A stretch of DNA of 51,526 nucleotides from Candidatus Atribacteria bacterium (GCA_018402425.1 JAGYIZ010000013.1:1-51526); one strand, 5' to 3'; positions 28,623 through 38,970 are shown, numbered from the stretch's first letter. Notes: generated by a model from the letters alone, not told the origin. Numbers and translations: made by a program.

Positions 28623-29357
28623 TTGAAAATCGGGATTATTTCTGATATTCATGGTAACGCCGAGGCCTTGCAGGCAGTGTTAAAGGAATTAAAAAATGTG
28701 GATAAGATTGTCTGCTTGGGTGATATCGTAGGATATGGAGCAGACCCGGTATTTTGTATCGAAAAGATAAGAGAACTGGAAATCCCGTGCCTTAAGGGTA
28801 ATCATGAAGCCGCAGTTACCGGGGAATTAGATCTAGGCTATTTTAATGAAGATGCGCGATTATCGGCCTTATGGACTAGAAAGCAGTTAAAAGAACATAT
28901 TCTTGCTTATCTGAGTGGACTAAATAGAAGGATTACAATTTGTCAGGATGTCTTAGGGGTCCACGGTAGTCCTCGACAGCCTTTGTGGGAATATATTCTG
29001 GATGAGCAAACCGCCGAAGAAATTTTTAGTTATTTCGATTTTCAAATATATTTTGTCGGACACAGCCATATTGCCGGATATTTTACATTTCATCGCAAGA
29101 ATAAAGTAGTACAATATGTTAGTGCATCAAGAGGAGCTGAGGTTGTTATTAAGCGAGACCATAGTTATATTATTAATTGTGGTAGTGTGGGACAACCCAG
29201 AGACCGGAATTCTCAGGCAAGTTTTGCTATTTTTGATACCGAACAGCTTATTGTCCATATCATAAGGATTGATTATCCGATTGCCAGGGCGCAGGATAAG
29301 ATTAACAGGGCAAATCTTCCCGGTTTTTTAGCAGAGCGATTGTCTATGGGAATTTAA
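28623..29357 (+). CDS. YfcE/MJ0936-like metallophosphoesterase
   Basis: This calcineurin-like phosphoesterase is small and cytoplasmic. Metal motifs are in order: SDIHGN near the N-terminus, GDIVGYGADP, GNHEAA, then GHSHIAG and the end SVGQPRD. It probably hydrolyses a phosphomono- or diester. I take the TTG at 28623 because the GAAGGGG at 28607-28613 is nine bases away; the TTG at 28614 would be too close. It lies 80 bases after the isomerase-like gene and 25 bases before the AmrS gene. Confidence 0.87.
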   Translation: MKIGIISDIHGNAEALQAVLKELKNVDKIVCLGDIVGYGADPVFCIEKIRELEIPCLKGNHEAAVTGELDLGYFNEDARLSALWTRKQLKEHILAYLSGLNRRITICQDVLGVHGSPRQPLWEYILDEQTAEEIFSYFDFQIYFVGHSHIAGYFTFHRKNKVVQYVSASRGAEVVIKRDHSYIINCGSVGQPRDRNSQASFAIFDTEQLIVHIIRIDYPIARAQDKINRANLPGFLAERLSMGI

Positions 29358-29381
29358 AATAGCATAGAGGTGATTTTGACT

Positions 29382-30380
29382 ATGAAAGAAGCCATGTATT
29401 ATAAGGCGTTAAACGATGGTAAAGTTAAATGTGAACTTTGCCCTCATCAATGTGAGATTTTATCCGGAAAACGAGGAATATGCAGGGTAAGAGAAAATCG
29501 GGAAGGTATATTATTTAGTCTGAATTACAACCGGTTAATTGCTGCCCATGTGGACCCTATTGAGAAAAAACCCTTATTCCATTTTTATCCCGGTTCTCAA
29601 TCCTATTCAATTGCGGCAATAGGGTGTAATTTTCATTGTTTGCACTGTCAAAATTGGACTATATCCCAGGTTAAAGGAGATGTGATTAAAGGAGAAAAAG
29701 TATCTCCGGAGAGAGTTGTGCAAAATGCTTTAGCTAGTGATTGTCTGTCGATTTCCTATACTTATACCGAACCAACTATTTACTATGAGACGGCTTACGA
29801 TATTTCCTGTCTTGCCCATGAGAAAAGGCTTAAAAATATTTTTGTTACCAATGGTTACATCAGCTCAGAGGCACTCAACCATATAGCACCATACCTGGAT
29901 GCTGCCAATGTTGATTTAAAGGCCATGAGTGAAGATTTTTACCATGATATTTGTGGGGCTAGTTTGCAACCTGTACTGGATCGCATTAAACAATATTATG
30001 AATTAGGAATCTGGATAGAGGTAACAACATTGATTATTCCGGGATACAATGACAATGCTGATGAATTAAAACAGATAGCTGAGTTTATTGCAGATATTGA
30101 TAAAGGAATACCCTGGCATGTTACGGCCTTTTACCCTACCTATAAATTAAATGATGCGCCTCCTACCCCTTTATCTACCTTAAAGCTTGCTTATCAAATT
30201 GGAAAAGATGAAGGTCTTCAATTTGTATATCAGGGTAATGTTGGGCATGGAGAAAATACTTTTTGCCCCTCTTGTGGTAAACTGCTGGTAAAAAGGGAAT
30301 ATTTTAATATAGGAAATAAAATTGAGAACGATAAGTGTCCTTTTTGCGGAGAAAAAATTAAGGGCATAGGAATGTCTTAG
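29382..30380 (+). CDS. AmmeMemoRadiSam-type radical SAM protein
   Basis: This radical SAM enzyme matches the AmrS pattern. It has an N-terminal Cys motif CELCPHQC, the SAM cluster C82, C86, C89 in GCNFHCLHCQN, a Gly-rich segment TYTEPTIYYET, and the C-terminal zinc-ribbon-like CPSC..CPFC. I use the ATG at 29382, preceded by AGAGGTGA; the GTG at 29370 lies within that Shine-Dalgarno. The usual partner proteins of the AmmeMemoRadiSam system (AmmeMemo and AMMECR1) are not in this window. The reaction is not established. Confidence 0.87.
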   Translation: MKEAMYYKALNDGKVKCELCPHQCEILSGKRGICRVRENREGILFSLNYNRLIAAHVDPIEKKPLFHFYPGSQSYSIAAIGCNFHCLHCQNWTISQVKGDVIKGEKVSPERVVQNALASDCLSISYTYTEPTIYYETAYDISCLAHEKRLKNIFVTNGYISSEALNHIAPYLDAANVDLKAMSEDFYHDICGASLQPVLDRIKQYYELGIWIEVTTLIIPGYNDNADELKQIAEFIADIDKGIPWHVTAFYPTYKLNDAPPTPLSTLKLAYQIGKDEGLQFVYQGNVGHGENTFCPSCGKLLVKREYFNIGNKIENDKCPFCGEKIKGIGMS

Positions 30381-30447
30381 AAGATTAAAATAATTAGATA
30401 GTTGTTTAAGTATTATTTAAAAGTATTTAAAGAAAGGCAGAGCATAA

Positions 30448-31416
30448 ATGGAAAATAGCAGTTCATACCTCGTATTCGGTCCGGTTCCTTCCCGTCGATT
30501 GGGGAGTAGTTTGGGAATTAACAATATACCCCCCAAGATATGTACCTATTCCTGTGTATATTGCCAGGTGGGCAGGACATTAAAAATGGAAGTAGGGCGA
30601 TCCCTGTTTTATGATACTAAGGAAGTAGTACAGGCGGTAAGAGAGACAGTTAAAAAACTTCAGGATAAAAATGAAAGTATTGATTATTTATCCTTTGTCC
30701 CTGATGGAGAGCCTACTCTTGATTTAGAATTGGGAGAGAAGATAAGGCAGTTAAAGGATTTAGGTATTAAAATTGCTGTGATCTCAAATGCTTCTCTAAT
30801 CTGGCAAAAGGAAGTAAGGGAAGATTTGAAAGAGGCTGACTGGGTTTCCTTAAAAATTGATGCTCTTACCCCTTCCGTTTGGCGTAAGATTGATCGGCCA
30901 CACCGTTCCCTTGAACTGGAAAAGATTTTAAAGGGAATAGAAGATTTCTCACAAATCTTTCAGGGAGATCTAAATACTGAGACCATGTTAGTACGGGATA
31001 TGAATGACCAGGAAAAAGAATTGCATGAAATTGCAAAATTTATTAAAAGACTTGATATCCATCAATCTTATCTTTCCATTCCCACCCGTCCGCCTACGTT
31101 AAAGTGGGTAAAGCCTCCTGAAGCAAAAAAAATAACCATGGCTTATCAAATCTTTAAAGAATATTCCTTACCAGTGGAATGCCTGCTTGGATTTGCAGTG
31201 CAGCCTTTTGGTTATACCGGGGATATTGAGCGGGATCTGCTTAGTATTACTTCAGTACATCCTATGCGTGAATCAGAGGTTAAGAAGTTTCTAAAAAAAT
31301 CAGGCGAGGATTGGCAGGTTATAGAACATCTTATTAAGGATGAAAAGTTGATTCAGACAGAATTTGGAGATCAGAAATTTTATGTAAGAAATTTTTCGGC
31401 AACAAAGAAGTATTAA
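30448..31416 (+). CDS. Radical SAM protein (COG0731-like)
   Basis: This 322-residue radical SAM enzyme begins YLVFGPVPSRRLGSSLGIN and has its cluster cysteines at C32, C36 and C39 (CTYSCVYCQ). The pattern GPVPSRRLGxSLG is shared with COG0731-type proteins related to the tRNA wybutosine enzyme, but the bacterial members have no settled function. Its C-terminal 80 residues look like a small winged-helix domain. It follows AmrS after 67 bases on the same strand and precedes a convergent DUF362 gene. Confidence 0.82.
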   Translation: MENSSSYLVFGPVPSRRLGSSLGINNIPPKICTYSCVYCQVGRTLKMEVGRSLFYDTKEVVQAVRETVKKLQDKNESIDYLSFVPDGEPTLDLELGEKIRQLKDLGIKIAVISNASLIWQKEVREDLKEADWVSLKIDALTPSVWRKIDRPHRSLELEKILKGIEDFSQIFQGDLNTETMLVRDMNDQEKELHEIAKFIKRLDIHQSYLSIPTRPPTLKWVKPPEAKKITMAYQIFKEYSLPVECLLGFAVQPFGYTGDIERDLLSITSVHPMRESEVKKFLKKSGEDWQVIEHLIKDEKLIQTEFGDQKFYVRNFSATKKY

Positions 31417-31433
31417 GCCGGCTCATCGCTAGA

Positions 31434-32582
31434 TTATCGAAATAGCAGTCTTGATAATCTTCCGCGTTTTATTTCTACTGCATGATATGGACATAATTCC
31501 TGGCAGCAAAAACAACGGATACAACGGGATAAGTCTGCATAAGGTCTTTGTTCAATCATTTCAATGCATTTGGCCGGACAATTCCGTGCACACAACCCAC
31601 AACCTACACATTTTTCATGAATGAAATTAGGGCTGGGGCGTAAAATATTATAAAAAAATCGATCAATTGCTGCAGGTAGCGGAATAGGTATATGACCGCT
31701 TCTGGAAGAAGCAGGCACCTTAAAGGGAATTGGTTTTAGATTATCTCTCTCCATCCCCTGAATATCAAGTTCCTGGAAATCATTTGGTACTAGACCTCTG
31801 TCTATTGCCTGCCGCAGTGTGAATACTTGACTGGGGGATAGACCAATATGATGACAGAAAGCCAGATCAAGGGCATGCGGGTTGGTTGAAGCAGCCAATA
31901 ACCCAACATGTTTTTTATCACCGGATGAAGGACCGGCACCTTCCATAGCCATAACCGCATCCATAATAGTTATTTGTGGTTTAACGTATTCGGCAATATC
32001 AACCAACATATTAGAAAAATCCTTTATATCGCTCATTCTAAGATGGTAATCTGCTTTCAGCAAACCAGGCACAGTTCCAAAGAGATTTTTCACTGCACCG
32101 GTATAGATTGTAAATCCGTGAGTCTTTAATTTAGCAATAGAGATAACCACATCAACCTCTTTAACGTATTGAGCCAGGGTAATTTGCTTTAAGATTTTAC
32201 CTTCCGGAAAAGGAAAATCCTGTTGCTGAAAGTTCCAATTTAACTGTGCCCCTGTTTTGTTGGCTACAGCTTCCATCCCTGTTTCCCGATAAATTCCCTT
32301 TAACCAATTTTTTGTAAAAGGACCACCTGGACTATCGGCAATAATTACTTTTGCACCGATTGCCTGAATTTGGTTGACAACTGCTTCCACTAAAGACGGA
32401 TGGGTAGTAACAGCAGCCTCGGGAGCTTTTTTCATTAACAGGTTTACTTTCAACAGGACTTTCTGCCCGGGTTTGATAAAATTATTTAATCCGCCTAATG
32501 TATTAAACATATTATAGGTGGATTTTTTTATTTCCTCATTTTGATAACTGTTACAAGGAACAATAATTACCCTTTTTTCCAT
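31434..32582 (-). CDS. DUF362 protein with C-terminal 2[4Fe-4S] ferredoxin domain
   Basis: Residues 1-260 form the DUF362 domain (LLKVNLLMKKAPEAAVTTHP, ADSPGG, KLKTHGFTIYTGAVKNLFG, MDAVMAMEGAGPSSG). Residues 320-375 carry two clusters: CVGCGLCARNCPAKC and CIRCFCCQELCPYH. The protein is probably cytoplasmic and electron-transferring, of unknown role. It is monocistronic and converges with the radical SAM gene, 18 bases away. Confidence 0.88.
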   Translation of the reverse strand: MEKRVIIVPCNSYQNEEIKKSTYNMFNTLGGLNNFIKPGQKVLLKVNLLMKKAPEAAVTTHPSLVEAVVNQIQAIGAKVIIADSPGGPFTKNWLKGIYRETGMEAVANKTGAQLNWNFQQQDFPFPEGKILKQITLAQYVKEVDVVISIAKLKTHGFTIYTGAVKNLFGTVPGLLKADYHLRMSDIKDFSNMLVDIAEYVKPQITIMDAVMAMEGAGPSSGDKKHVGLLAASTNPHALDLAFCHHIGLSPSQVFTLRQAIDRGLVPNDFQELDIQGMERDNLKPIPFKVPASSRSGHIPIPLPAAIDRFFYNILRPSPNFIHEKCVGCGLCARNCPAKCIEMIEQRPYADLSRCIRCFCCQELCPYHAVEIKRGRLSRLLFR

Positions 32583-32730
32583 AACTTATTCTCCAATAGA
32601 AAATTTTATTACTTATCATTATTTCATTAACTTTATCACAATATAGCAAATAGTAAATGCTTTTATTTGATATTTATATAAATATACCATATAATTGTTT
32701 CTGTTGAAAAACTATATTTAGGAGGAAATT

Positions 32731-33462
32731 ATGAGTAAGACAATATTGATAACCGGAGCAAGCACCGGGATTGGTGCCGGTACAGCTGAATTGTTAGCCG
32801 ATGGTAATGAAATTATTATTCATTATTACCATTCAGAAGATAAGGCAAAAAAAGTAAAAGAGATAGTAGAAAAAAATAATGGCAAGGGTTTCTTGGTGAA
32901 GGCAGATTTGTCAACTGAGAAAGGCTGTCTTGAACTGGTCGAGGCCGTTAAATCAAAGTATGAAAAAATTGATGTATTGTTTAACAATGCAGGCGGTGCA
33001 ATTAAAAGATACGATATCAGAGAAATTGACTGGAAATTGATTGAAGAGATACTGTCTCTAAATACTTATTCTGCAATGTTTCTGTCATCAAAATTAGTGC
33101 CGTTATTAGAGAAAGGTGACAAGCCCTGCATTATTAATATAACATCTGTTGCTATGCGTAATGGTTCACCATCCGTAGCTGTCTATGCAGCATCTAAAGG
33201 TGCTCTTGATACATTTACTAGAAGTTTAGCCCGCGCCTTGGCACCTAAGATCAGGGTTAATGCAATAGCCCCTGGTGTTATTGATACTCCTTTCCATGAA
33301 AAAGTGACAGCTCCTGAAAAAATGAAAGAGTTTAAGGATAGTATCCCCTTAAATATACTTGGAGAGCCGCGTCATATAGCTGAAGCAGTTCAGTTTCTTA
33401 TCGAAAATGAATTTATGACTGGTGCAACACTGGATGTTAATGGTGGAGCATTCATGTATTAA
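32731..33462 (+). CDS. SDR-family oxidoreductase
   Basis: The 243 residues are of the short-chain dehydrogenase family with the cofactor motif TGASTGIGAG at 7-16, NNAGG and the catalytic YAASK (Tyr and Lys). The ending NGGAFMY is the usual C-terminus. Close to FabG-type 3-oxoacyl reductases, but the substrate is not determined. GGAGG precedes the ATG. It is monocistronic, with a bidirectional terminator after it. Confidence 0.9.
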   Translation: MSKTILITGASTGIGAGTAELLADGNEIIIHYYHSEDKAKKVKEIVEKNNGKGFLVKADLSTEKGCLELVEAVKSKYEKIDVLFNNAGGAIKRYDIREIDWKLIEEILSLNTYSAMFLSSKLVPLLEKGDKPCIINITSVAMRNGSPSVAVYAASKGALDTFTRSLARALAPKIRVNAIAPGVIDTPFHEKVTAPEKMKEFKDSIPLNILGEPRHIAEAVQFLIENEFMTGATLDVNGGAFMY

Positions 33463-33499
33463 GGAATAAAATTAATATTTTTTTCAAATGATTAAAAAT

Positions 33500-33530
33500 C
33501 AGTAGGTAATCCCAAAAAGATTACCTACTG
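33500..33530. terminator. Bidirectional terminator between SDR and dehydratase genes
   Basis: CAGTAGGTAATC (33500-33511) pairs with GATTACCTACTG (33519-33530), with an A-run to the right and a short T-rich tail on the minus strand. The right arm overlaps the stop codon of the convergent gene. Confidence 0.8.
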
Positions 33531-34466
33531 AAAAAAATCTTTATCGATATTGCCGCCACTGAGTATTACAGCTATTTTTTGTTTTAAAAAATTATTGTGA
33601 TTTTCTAAAATTGCGGCAATTCCTACTGCACCTGCCCCTTCAACGATAATTTTTTCCTTTTCCCATAATAAATTGATTGCCTTCTTGATTGATATCTCTT
33701 TAACCAGTAAGATTTGGTCAACATATTTTTGGACAAATGAGAATGTAATGGAATTTTCTTCAATACCTCCTGCCAGTCCATCTGCAAGCGTGGGTGAATG
33801 AGGGTATTGATCAGGGGATAGTATTTTTCCGGCTTTTTGTGAGTGATACATAGCAGCATCATTTTGGGCTTGAATGCCAATAATTTTAATATTGGGGTTA
33901 CTTTGCTTAATCGCAATAGCCACTCCGGAAATAAGTCCTCCGCCGCCAATGGGTACCAGTATAGCTTGTAAAGATGGAGATTGTTCTATTAATTCCAATC
34001 CAATCGTTCCCTGTCCGGCAATAATGTCAGGGTCATTATAAGGAGAAATGTATAATTTGCCATCTCTTCTGGCTATTTCTCTACCATATGTTTCCGACTG
34101 ATCCACTGTCTCACCATAAACAAGTAGTTTTGCACCATATTTCTGAATCAAATTCCTTTTCTTTTCAGGAGTTCCTTCCGGGATGATTATTTTTGCTGAT
34201 AAACCTAATTCTTTGGAAGCCCTGGCAATAGCCTGTCCATGATTTCCGGAGGAAGCAGTAACAATATCTTTCTGCTCTTTGCTTATCTGGTATAATTTGT
34301 TCATTGCACCTCTTATCTTGAAGGCATTAGTAATCTGTAAATTCTCTAATTTCAGAAATAGGTGCCCTTGAATCATATCACTGAAATAAACCGATTCACG
34401 CAATTCAGTCTTTTTTATAAGACTGGCAATTCTTTTCTGTGCCAGAACAATATCTTGTAATTCCAT
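33525..34466 (-). CDS. Threonine/serine dehydratase-like PLP enzyme
   Basis: A fold-type II PLP enzyme of the catabolic threonine dehydratase type. PLP lysine is K50 in TNAFKIRGA, with the substrate loop SSGNHGQA and phosphate loop GGGGLISG. The 313 residues lack the regulatory ACT domain of biosynthetic IlvA, so it is the short TdcB-like form, also similar to serine racemase or hydroxyaspartate lyases. It is the last gene of the T-box-controlled ABC transporter operon, 62 bases after the aminotransferase gene. Its substrate could be the amino acid that the transporter imports. Confidence 0.87.
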   Translation of the reverse strand: MELQDIVLAQKRIASLIKKTELRESVYFSDMIQGHLFLKLENLQITNAFKIRGAMNKLYQISKEQKDIVTASSGNHGQAIARASKELGLSAKIIIPEGTPEKKRNLIQKYGAKLLVYGETVDQSETYGREIARRDGKLYISPYNDPDIIAGQGTIGLELIEQSPSLQAILVPIGGGGLISGVAIAIKQSNPNIKIIGIQAQNDAAMYHSQKAGKILSPDQYPHSPTLADGLAGGIEENSITFSFVQKYVDQILLVKEISIKKAINLLWEKEKIIVEGAGAVGIAAILENHNNFLKQKIAVILSGGNIDKDFFQ

Positions 34467-34527
34467 ATACTATAGCTTCCTTCTGTAAATGTGATAATTT
34501 ATGATAATGTCTACATATAAAAAAATA

Positions 34528-35655
34528 TTAAAAATTTTCTTTGAGATAGGCAGAAAATACTGATAGGCTTTTCTCTAATTTCTGCGTATCTCCTCCAAAA
34601 CCAATTCTAAGATGATTGGGCATATCAAAACATTCACCAGGGACTACCAGCAGAGATTTTTGGTTAAATAAATCCAGGGCAAGCTGTTGTGAGCTAATAG
34701 GGATATTTTTAAGTTTGGGGAAACATAACACACCTGCTTCAGGGAGATAATAATGAAAATATTTTTTATGTTCTTCAAACCACTGTTTTAATGTTTCCCG
34801 ATTCTTAACTATAATACTATGATTACGTTCAGAGATTCGCTTAAAGTTGTCCAATGCAAATTGTGCCAGATAATCACTTATGGGAGAGTTGCTTATTGAA
34901 GTGTAATCTTTATATTTCCAGCATTGTTCAATGATTGATTCAGGACCGGCAATCCAGCCCAGTCGCAATCCCGATAATCCATATGCTTTGGACATACTGC
35001 CGACGCTGATTGCTCTTTTGCTTAAGGAACGGGCATAAGGAGGAACAATGCCAGCTTGGAAGATTAATTCATGGTATACCTCATCACAGAGTACATAGAA
35101 GTCATGCTCTTCAGCCCATTGTAAGATAGTCTTTAGTTGCTGTTCATTAATTACGGCACCGGTTGGATTGTTGGGAATGTTTAAAACAAGCAACCTGGTT
35201 TTGTTATCGATTATTTTGGACAATGTTTCCAGATCCGGCTGGAAATTATCTTCAGCTGACAATTTCCAGAATTCAAGTTGAGCACCACATGCTTCTGCAG
35301 TTGAATATAATGCTTGATAGGCGGGCCAGAGTGCGATTACCTTGTCTTCCTTATTAACAAGTACATTCGATAACAGGAAATCGGCCTCAATCGCTCCGGT
35401 AGTAACCAGGATGTTTTTCGAAGTAGTTCCAGAACCATACAAATTTGCAATTTTATTTCTTAATGAATCACTTCCTGTAGTGGGATTATAGCCAATTTTC
35501 ATTTTTGATAGTTTTTTTAATAAATTTTCCTGCGGATTCAATTGATTTAATTCTTCAATAGTAAAAGGCTTGGCATCTGTTTCGGCTAATTCATATTGTG
35601 CCCTGGTTTCATAAGTATCTAGCCATCTTTCAACCTGAAAGTCTTTTATTTTCAT
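34528..35655 (-). CDS. Class I/II PLP aminotransferase
   Basis: Fold-type I PLP enzyme. The Schiff-base lysine lies in SVGSMSKAYGLSGLRLGW, the NxPNNPTG segment reads LNIPNNPTGAV, the cofactor Asp/Tyr motif is CDEVYHEL, and the C-terminal carboxylate-binding Arg is in LRIGFGG. I place the start at the ATG at 35655, preceded by AAGGAGA; an upstream TTG at 35673 would put the Shine-Dalgarno inside the gene. It is about 375 residues. The specificity is not evident. It sits between the amino-acid-binding protein gene and the dehydratase gene in the operon, after a hairpin. Confidence 0.88.
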   Translation of the reverse strand: MKIKDFQVERWLDTYETRAQYELAETDAKPFTIEELNQLNPQENLLKKLSKMKIGYNPTTGSDSLRNKIANLYGSGTTSKNILVTTGAIEADFLLSNVLVNKEDKVIALWPAYQALYSTAEACGAQLEFWKLSAEDNFQPDLETLSKIIDNKTRLLVLNIPNNPTGAVINEQQLKTILQWAEEHDFYVLCDEVYHELIFQAGIVPPYARSLSKRAISVGSMSKAYGLSGLRLGWIAGPESIIEQCWKYKDYTSISNSPISDYLAQFALDNFKRISERNHSIIVKNRETLKQWFEEHKKYFHYYLPEAGVLCFPKLKNIPISSQQLALDLFNQKSLLVVPGECFDMPNHLRIGFGGDTQKLEKSLSVFSAYLKENF

Positions 35656-35713
35656 AAAAAGTCTCCTTGGCAAGAATAAAAATTATATTTATTTCTATAA
35701 ATTGAATATTTAG

Positions 35714-35758
35714 AAAATCTCACCCCGGAGTTCTTCAAATACTCCAGAGTGAGATTTT
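35714..35758 (-). terminator. Hairpin between binding-protein and aminotransferase genes
   Basis: AAAATCTCAC (35714-35723) pairs with GTGAGATTTT (35749-35758), with an inner GGAGT/ACTCC stem. It is a possible partial terminator or mRNA-stabilising element separating the transporter part from the enzymes. Confidence 0.75.
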
Positions 35759-35816
35759 CAAAATATTTCCCAATATTAACTAGTTACAATAATTGGTAAA
35801 TCAATAAAGTTCAAAG

Positions 35817-36686
35817 TTAATCTGCCATCATGCATTTGGATAGATTATGAGCAAATGCCTCCAGGTCTTTATCTAACAAATCACCAAATTCAGCATAGCA
35901 ATCAGAGATTTTATTTAAATCTCCCATAAAGTAAGCATTAACTAAATTATCCCAGATGGGAGACTGTTGAACTTTTGCCAATCCTTCATTGATTACCGGA
36001 AGAATTTCTTTTGGATCACCTTTTTGGACATAGAAAACATATTCTTCTTCGGTGTTAATCGTTCCGACAATTTTGATAGGATTATTTTTGACAAAAGCTT
36101 CTGCGGCTGGAGTATCAGCAACAAAAACATCAATACGTCCATTCACTAAATCCATGATTCCCAGATCATTTGTTTCATATAATTCTAATTTAATATTTAC
36201 ATCTGCTTGAACCAGGTTTTCTTCCAGCCAGTCAGCTTGGGTTGTTCCTCTCTGTGCACCAACACTCTTCCCTCCGATTAAGGCAGTTGCTATGTTTAAT
36301 TCTGATTCTTCTGTAACCATTACTCCTTGACTACCTGACCAATAAGTATTGGATGCATCAGCCACTTCCAGACGTTCTTCTGTTAAGGTAGCACCGGCAG
36401 CCATCAGGTCAATTCTATCCGATTGAAGTGCAGGAATAAGAGAATCAAAACCAATATCCTGTATTTCTATTTCATAACCCTGAATTTTTGCTATTATTTT
36501 CATTAAATCCATATCAAATCCCACAAAATTATTGTTTGCATCAATCCATTCAAAAGGTGGCCAATCTGCCGAAGTTCCTATTATAATTTTTTCAGGTGCA
36601 GCTGAAGCAGATAGGATACCCATCGCTATTAATGCTACAATAATAATCAAAATACCAATATTTTTCCCTAATTTATTTATTATCAT
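35817..36686 (-). CDS. Amino acid ABC transporter substrate-binding protein
   Basis: Periplasmic type II-fold binding protein of the polar amino acid group (SBP_bac_3). Signal peptide at 1-29 (ends LSASAA). The mature part begins KIIIGTSADWPPFEW and has the GFDMDLMKII and DLMAAGATLTEERL signatures. About 289 residues is normal. The preceding gene is a permease. The ligand may be an uncharged or aromatic amino acid, but the motifs do not decide this. Confidence 0.92.
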   Translation of the reverse strand: MIINKLGKNIGILIIIVALIAMGILSASAAPEKIIIGTSADWPPFEWIDANNNFVGFDMDLMKIIAKIQGYEIEIQDIGFDSLIPALQSDRIDLMAAGATLTEERLEVADASNTYWSGSQGVMVTEESELNIATALIGGKSVGAQRGTTQADWLEENLVQADVNIKLELYETNDLGIMDLVNGRIDVFVADTPAAEAFVKNNPIKIVGTINTEEEYVFYVQKGDPKEILPVINEGLAKVQQSPIWDNLVNAYFMGDLNKISDCYAEFGDLLDKDLEAFAHNLSKCMMAD

Positions 36687-36794
36687 TTTTTCTTTTCCTC
36701 CTTAATAAATATTTTTAAAATAGTTCTTTAGTTATTCTTTTTATTCCTTATTTCAGATTAAACAGTGCTCACCCCCTCCTTTAAAAATTTTAAT

Positions 36795-37451
36795 CTACAG
36801 ACCGGGAATGCGGAATTTATTTTCCACCATATCCAAAATCTTTGATAAAATTGAAACTAAAACAAGATATATCAATGCCACGATAATGAAAACTTCAAAT
36901 GTCCTGAAATTACGGGATGCAATCAATCTACCCTGTGACATAATTTCCGGAGCCTGGATCATATAGGCCATAGAAGAATATTTTAATAGATAAATAAGCT
37001 CATTAGACCAGGAAGGAATAACCAAACGAAACATTTGTGGCAAGATAATATGTCTAATGGCCTGCATCTGGTTCATTCCAATTGAATAAGCGGCTATTAA
37101 CTGTTCTTTTTTTACAGATTGAATAGCTCCTCTAAAATATTCAGCCTGATAAGCGGCACTATTGATTCCCAAACCTATCATGGCTGCCATAAAAGGCGAT
37201 AACATGATGCCGATTGAGGGTAACCCGAAATAGAGAATAAATAATTGGGTAAGCAAAGGAGTCCCCCGGATAATCTCTACAAAAAAAGTGCAGATAGCAT
37301 AGACCGGTTTGTTGCCATATACTCTTCCCATTGCAACCGGAATACCTATAAAGATACCAATCATAATGGCAATAATCGTTAATTCTATGGTTACAATTGC
37401 TCCCTCCAATAATTTTGGCATAATATCCAAGGCGAGCATAAGAAAACTCAT
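36795..37451 (-). CDS. Amino acid ABC transporter permease (second)
   Basis: This 218-residue inner-membrane subunit of the HisM/GlnP type has about five helices and the EAA-loop segment [21 protein letters not shown] that contacts the ATPase. It overlaps the ATPase gene by 4 bases (translational coupling). The gap before the binding-protein gene is 108 bases and shows no promoter I can name. Confidence 0.9.
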   Translation of the reverse strand: MSFLMLALDIMPKLLEGAIVTIELTIIAIMIGIFIGIPVAMGRVYGNKPVYAICTFFVEIIRGTPLLTQLFILYFGLPSIGIMLSPFMAAMIGLGINSAAYQAEYFRGAIQSVKKEQLIAAYSIGMNQMQAIRHIILPQMFRLVIPSWSNELIYLLKYSSMAYMIQAPEIMSQGRLIASRNFRTFEVFIIVALIYLVLVSILSKILDMVENKFRIPGL

Positions 37452-38206
37452 TCTGTTTTACCCCCGTAAAGTTCAGTTATTTTATGCAAAAATTCCCTGG
37501 TCCTCGGATTTTCCGAGTCATTAAACATTTTATCAGGTTTTCCTTCTTCGACAATTACCCCTTTTTCCATAAAAATAATATCATTGGCAACAGCACGGGC
37601 AAATCCCATCTCATGAGACACAACTACCATGGTCATCCCAATTTCCGCCAGTTTGGTCATGACATTCAATACTTCTCCAATTAATTCAGGATCAAGGGCA
37701 GATGTCGGCTCATCAAAAAGGATGAGTTTGGGATTCATGGCCAGGGCTCTGGCAATAGAGACACGTTGTTGCTGACCGCCTGATAGCTCAGCGGGGTAAG
37801 CATCTATTTTATCTCCCAAACCAACTTCGTTAAGTTTTCCCATGCTTATCTCTGTTGCTTCTTTCATAGGTGTTTTTTTAACCACTAATAAGCCAATTCG
37901 AACATTATCCAAAACAGATAGATGAGTAAAAAGATTAAAGTGTTGAAAAACCATACCAATAGAAGAGCGAATAATGTTAATATCAGTATTAGGATTGGTA
38001 ATTTCAGTATCTTCTAACCAAATATGTCCTTTATCAGGTGGAGTAAGTTGGTTAATACAGGTTAGTAAAGTACTCTTTCCGGTTCCCGATGGTCCAATGA
38101 TAACAGTAGTTTCTCCCTGCTTAACCTGGAAAGAGATTCCTTTTAATACTTCTAATTTCCCATATTTTTTATAAACATTCTCAGCTCTCAGAATAACATT
38201 TGGCAT
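37448..38206 (-). CDS. Amino acid ABC transporter ATP-binding protein
   Basis: This ATPase (252 residues) energises the importer. Walker A is GPSGTGKST at 38-46, the signature LSGGQQQR precedes the Walker B segment [13 protein letters not shown], and a switch His is in VVVSHEMG. It lies one base after the first permease gene and overlaps the second one, typical of the GlnQ/HisP/ArtP operons. Confidence 0.95.
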   Translation of the reverse strand: MPNVILRAENVYKKYGKLEVLKGISFQVKQGETTVIIGPSGTGKSTLLTCINQLTPPDKGHIWLEDTEITNPNTDINIIRSSIGMVFQHFNLFTHLSVLDNVRIGLLVVKKTPMKEATEISMGKLNEVGLGDKIDAYPAELSGGQQQRVSIARALAMNPKLILFDEPTSALDPELIGEVLNVMTKLAEIGMTMVVVSHEMGFARAVANDIIFMEKGVIVEEGKPDKMFNDSENPRTREFLHKITELYGGKTE

Positions 38207-38207
38207 T

Positions 38208-38912
38208 CTAAATCCTTTCTAAAACTGATTGATCTTTTTTTGTTTTGATTTCATATCCGGGAATCTTATATTTTTCTTCTAAAATCTTTAAAGTTTGATT
38301 TCCAACAAATACCAATATAAAATAAATTAAAGCACAAACGGTATAAATCAACAGAGCATTTCCAAAAGTTCGGGCAACGATATAACGCCCCTGCCTCAGT
38401 AGCTCTGTAACCCCCACTGCATATGCTAAGGAACTGTCTTTTAGAACAACTGCATATTCATTAGCCCAGGAAGGTATAGATAGTCTCAATGCCTGGGGTA
38501 GAATAATATATCTTATTGATTGAAATGTATTCATTCCGATGGAACGAGCTGCCTTCATTTGGCCTTTACCTATTGATTGAATGGCTCCTCTGAATATTTG
38601 AGATTGATAGGCAGCCGAACGTAATCCCATTGCCAGGATTGCAGCCATAAAAGCACTAATTTCAACATGAAAAAAAGAAGAACCAAAGTAGAATAAAAAT
38701 AGCAATACAAGGGCAGGAACAGCCCTAAAAAATCGTTCAAAGGGTCGAATAATCAATAATTTTAGAAAATTGGAACCGTAAACACGCCCCAGGGCCAATA
38801 GAATTCCCAGAATAAAGCCTAAAGCCAGAAAGTATATCGTTAAAGTAATAGTAACCAGTGTACCTGATAACAAGGATGGCAATCCTTGCCAGATTAAGTT
38901 TAATTGATCCAT
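38208..38912 (-). CDS. Amino acid ABC transporter permease (first)
   Basis: A 234-residue integral membrane subunit of the HisM type with the EAA-loop segment [20 protein letters not shown]. It is the first gene of the operon after the T-box leader. The two unequal permeases predict a heterodimeric membrane domain. Confidence 0.9.
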   Translation of the reverse strand: MDQLNLIWQGLPSLLSGTLVTITLTIYFLALGFILGILLALGRVYGSNFLKLLIIRPFERFFRAVPALVLLFLFYFGSSFFHVEISAFMAAILAMGLRSAAYQSQIFRGAIQSIGKGQMKAARSIGMNTFQSIRYIILPQALRLSIPSWANEYAVVLKDSSLAYAVGVTELLRQGRYIVARTFGNALLIYTVCALIYFILVFVGNQTLKILEEKYKIPGYEIKTKKDQSVLERI

Positions 38913-38970
38913 TTATAGATAGACTCCTGTTTATAGTTATAACTATATTTTATAACAATTAAGCAAAAAT

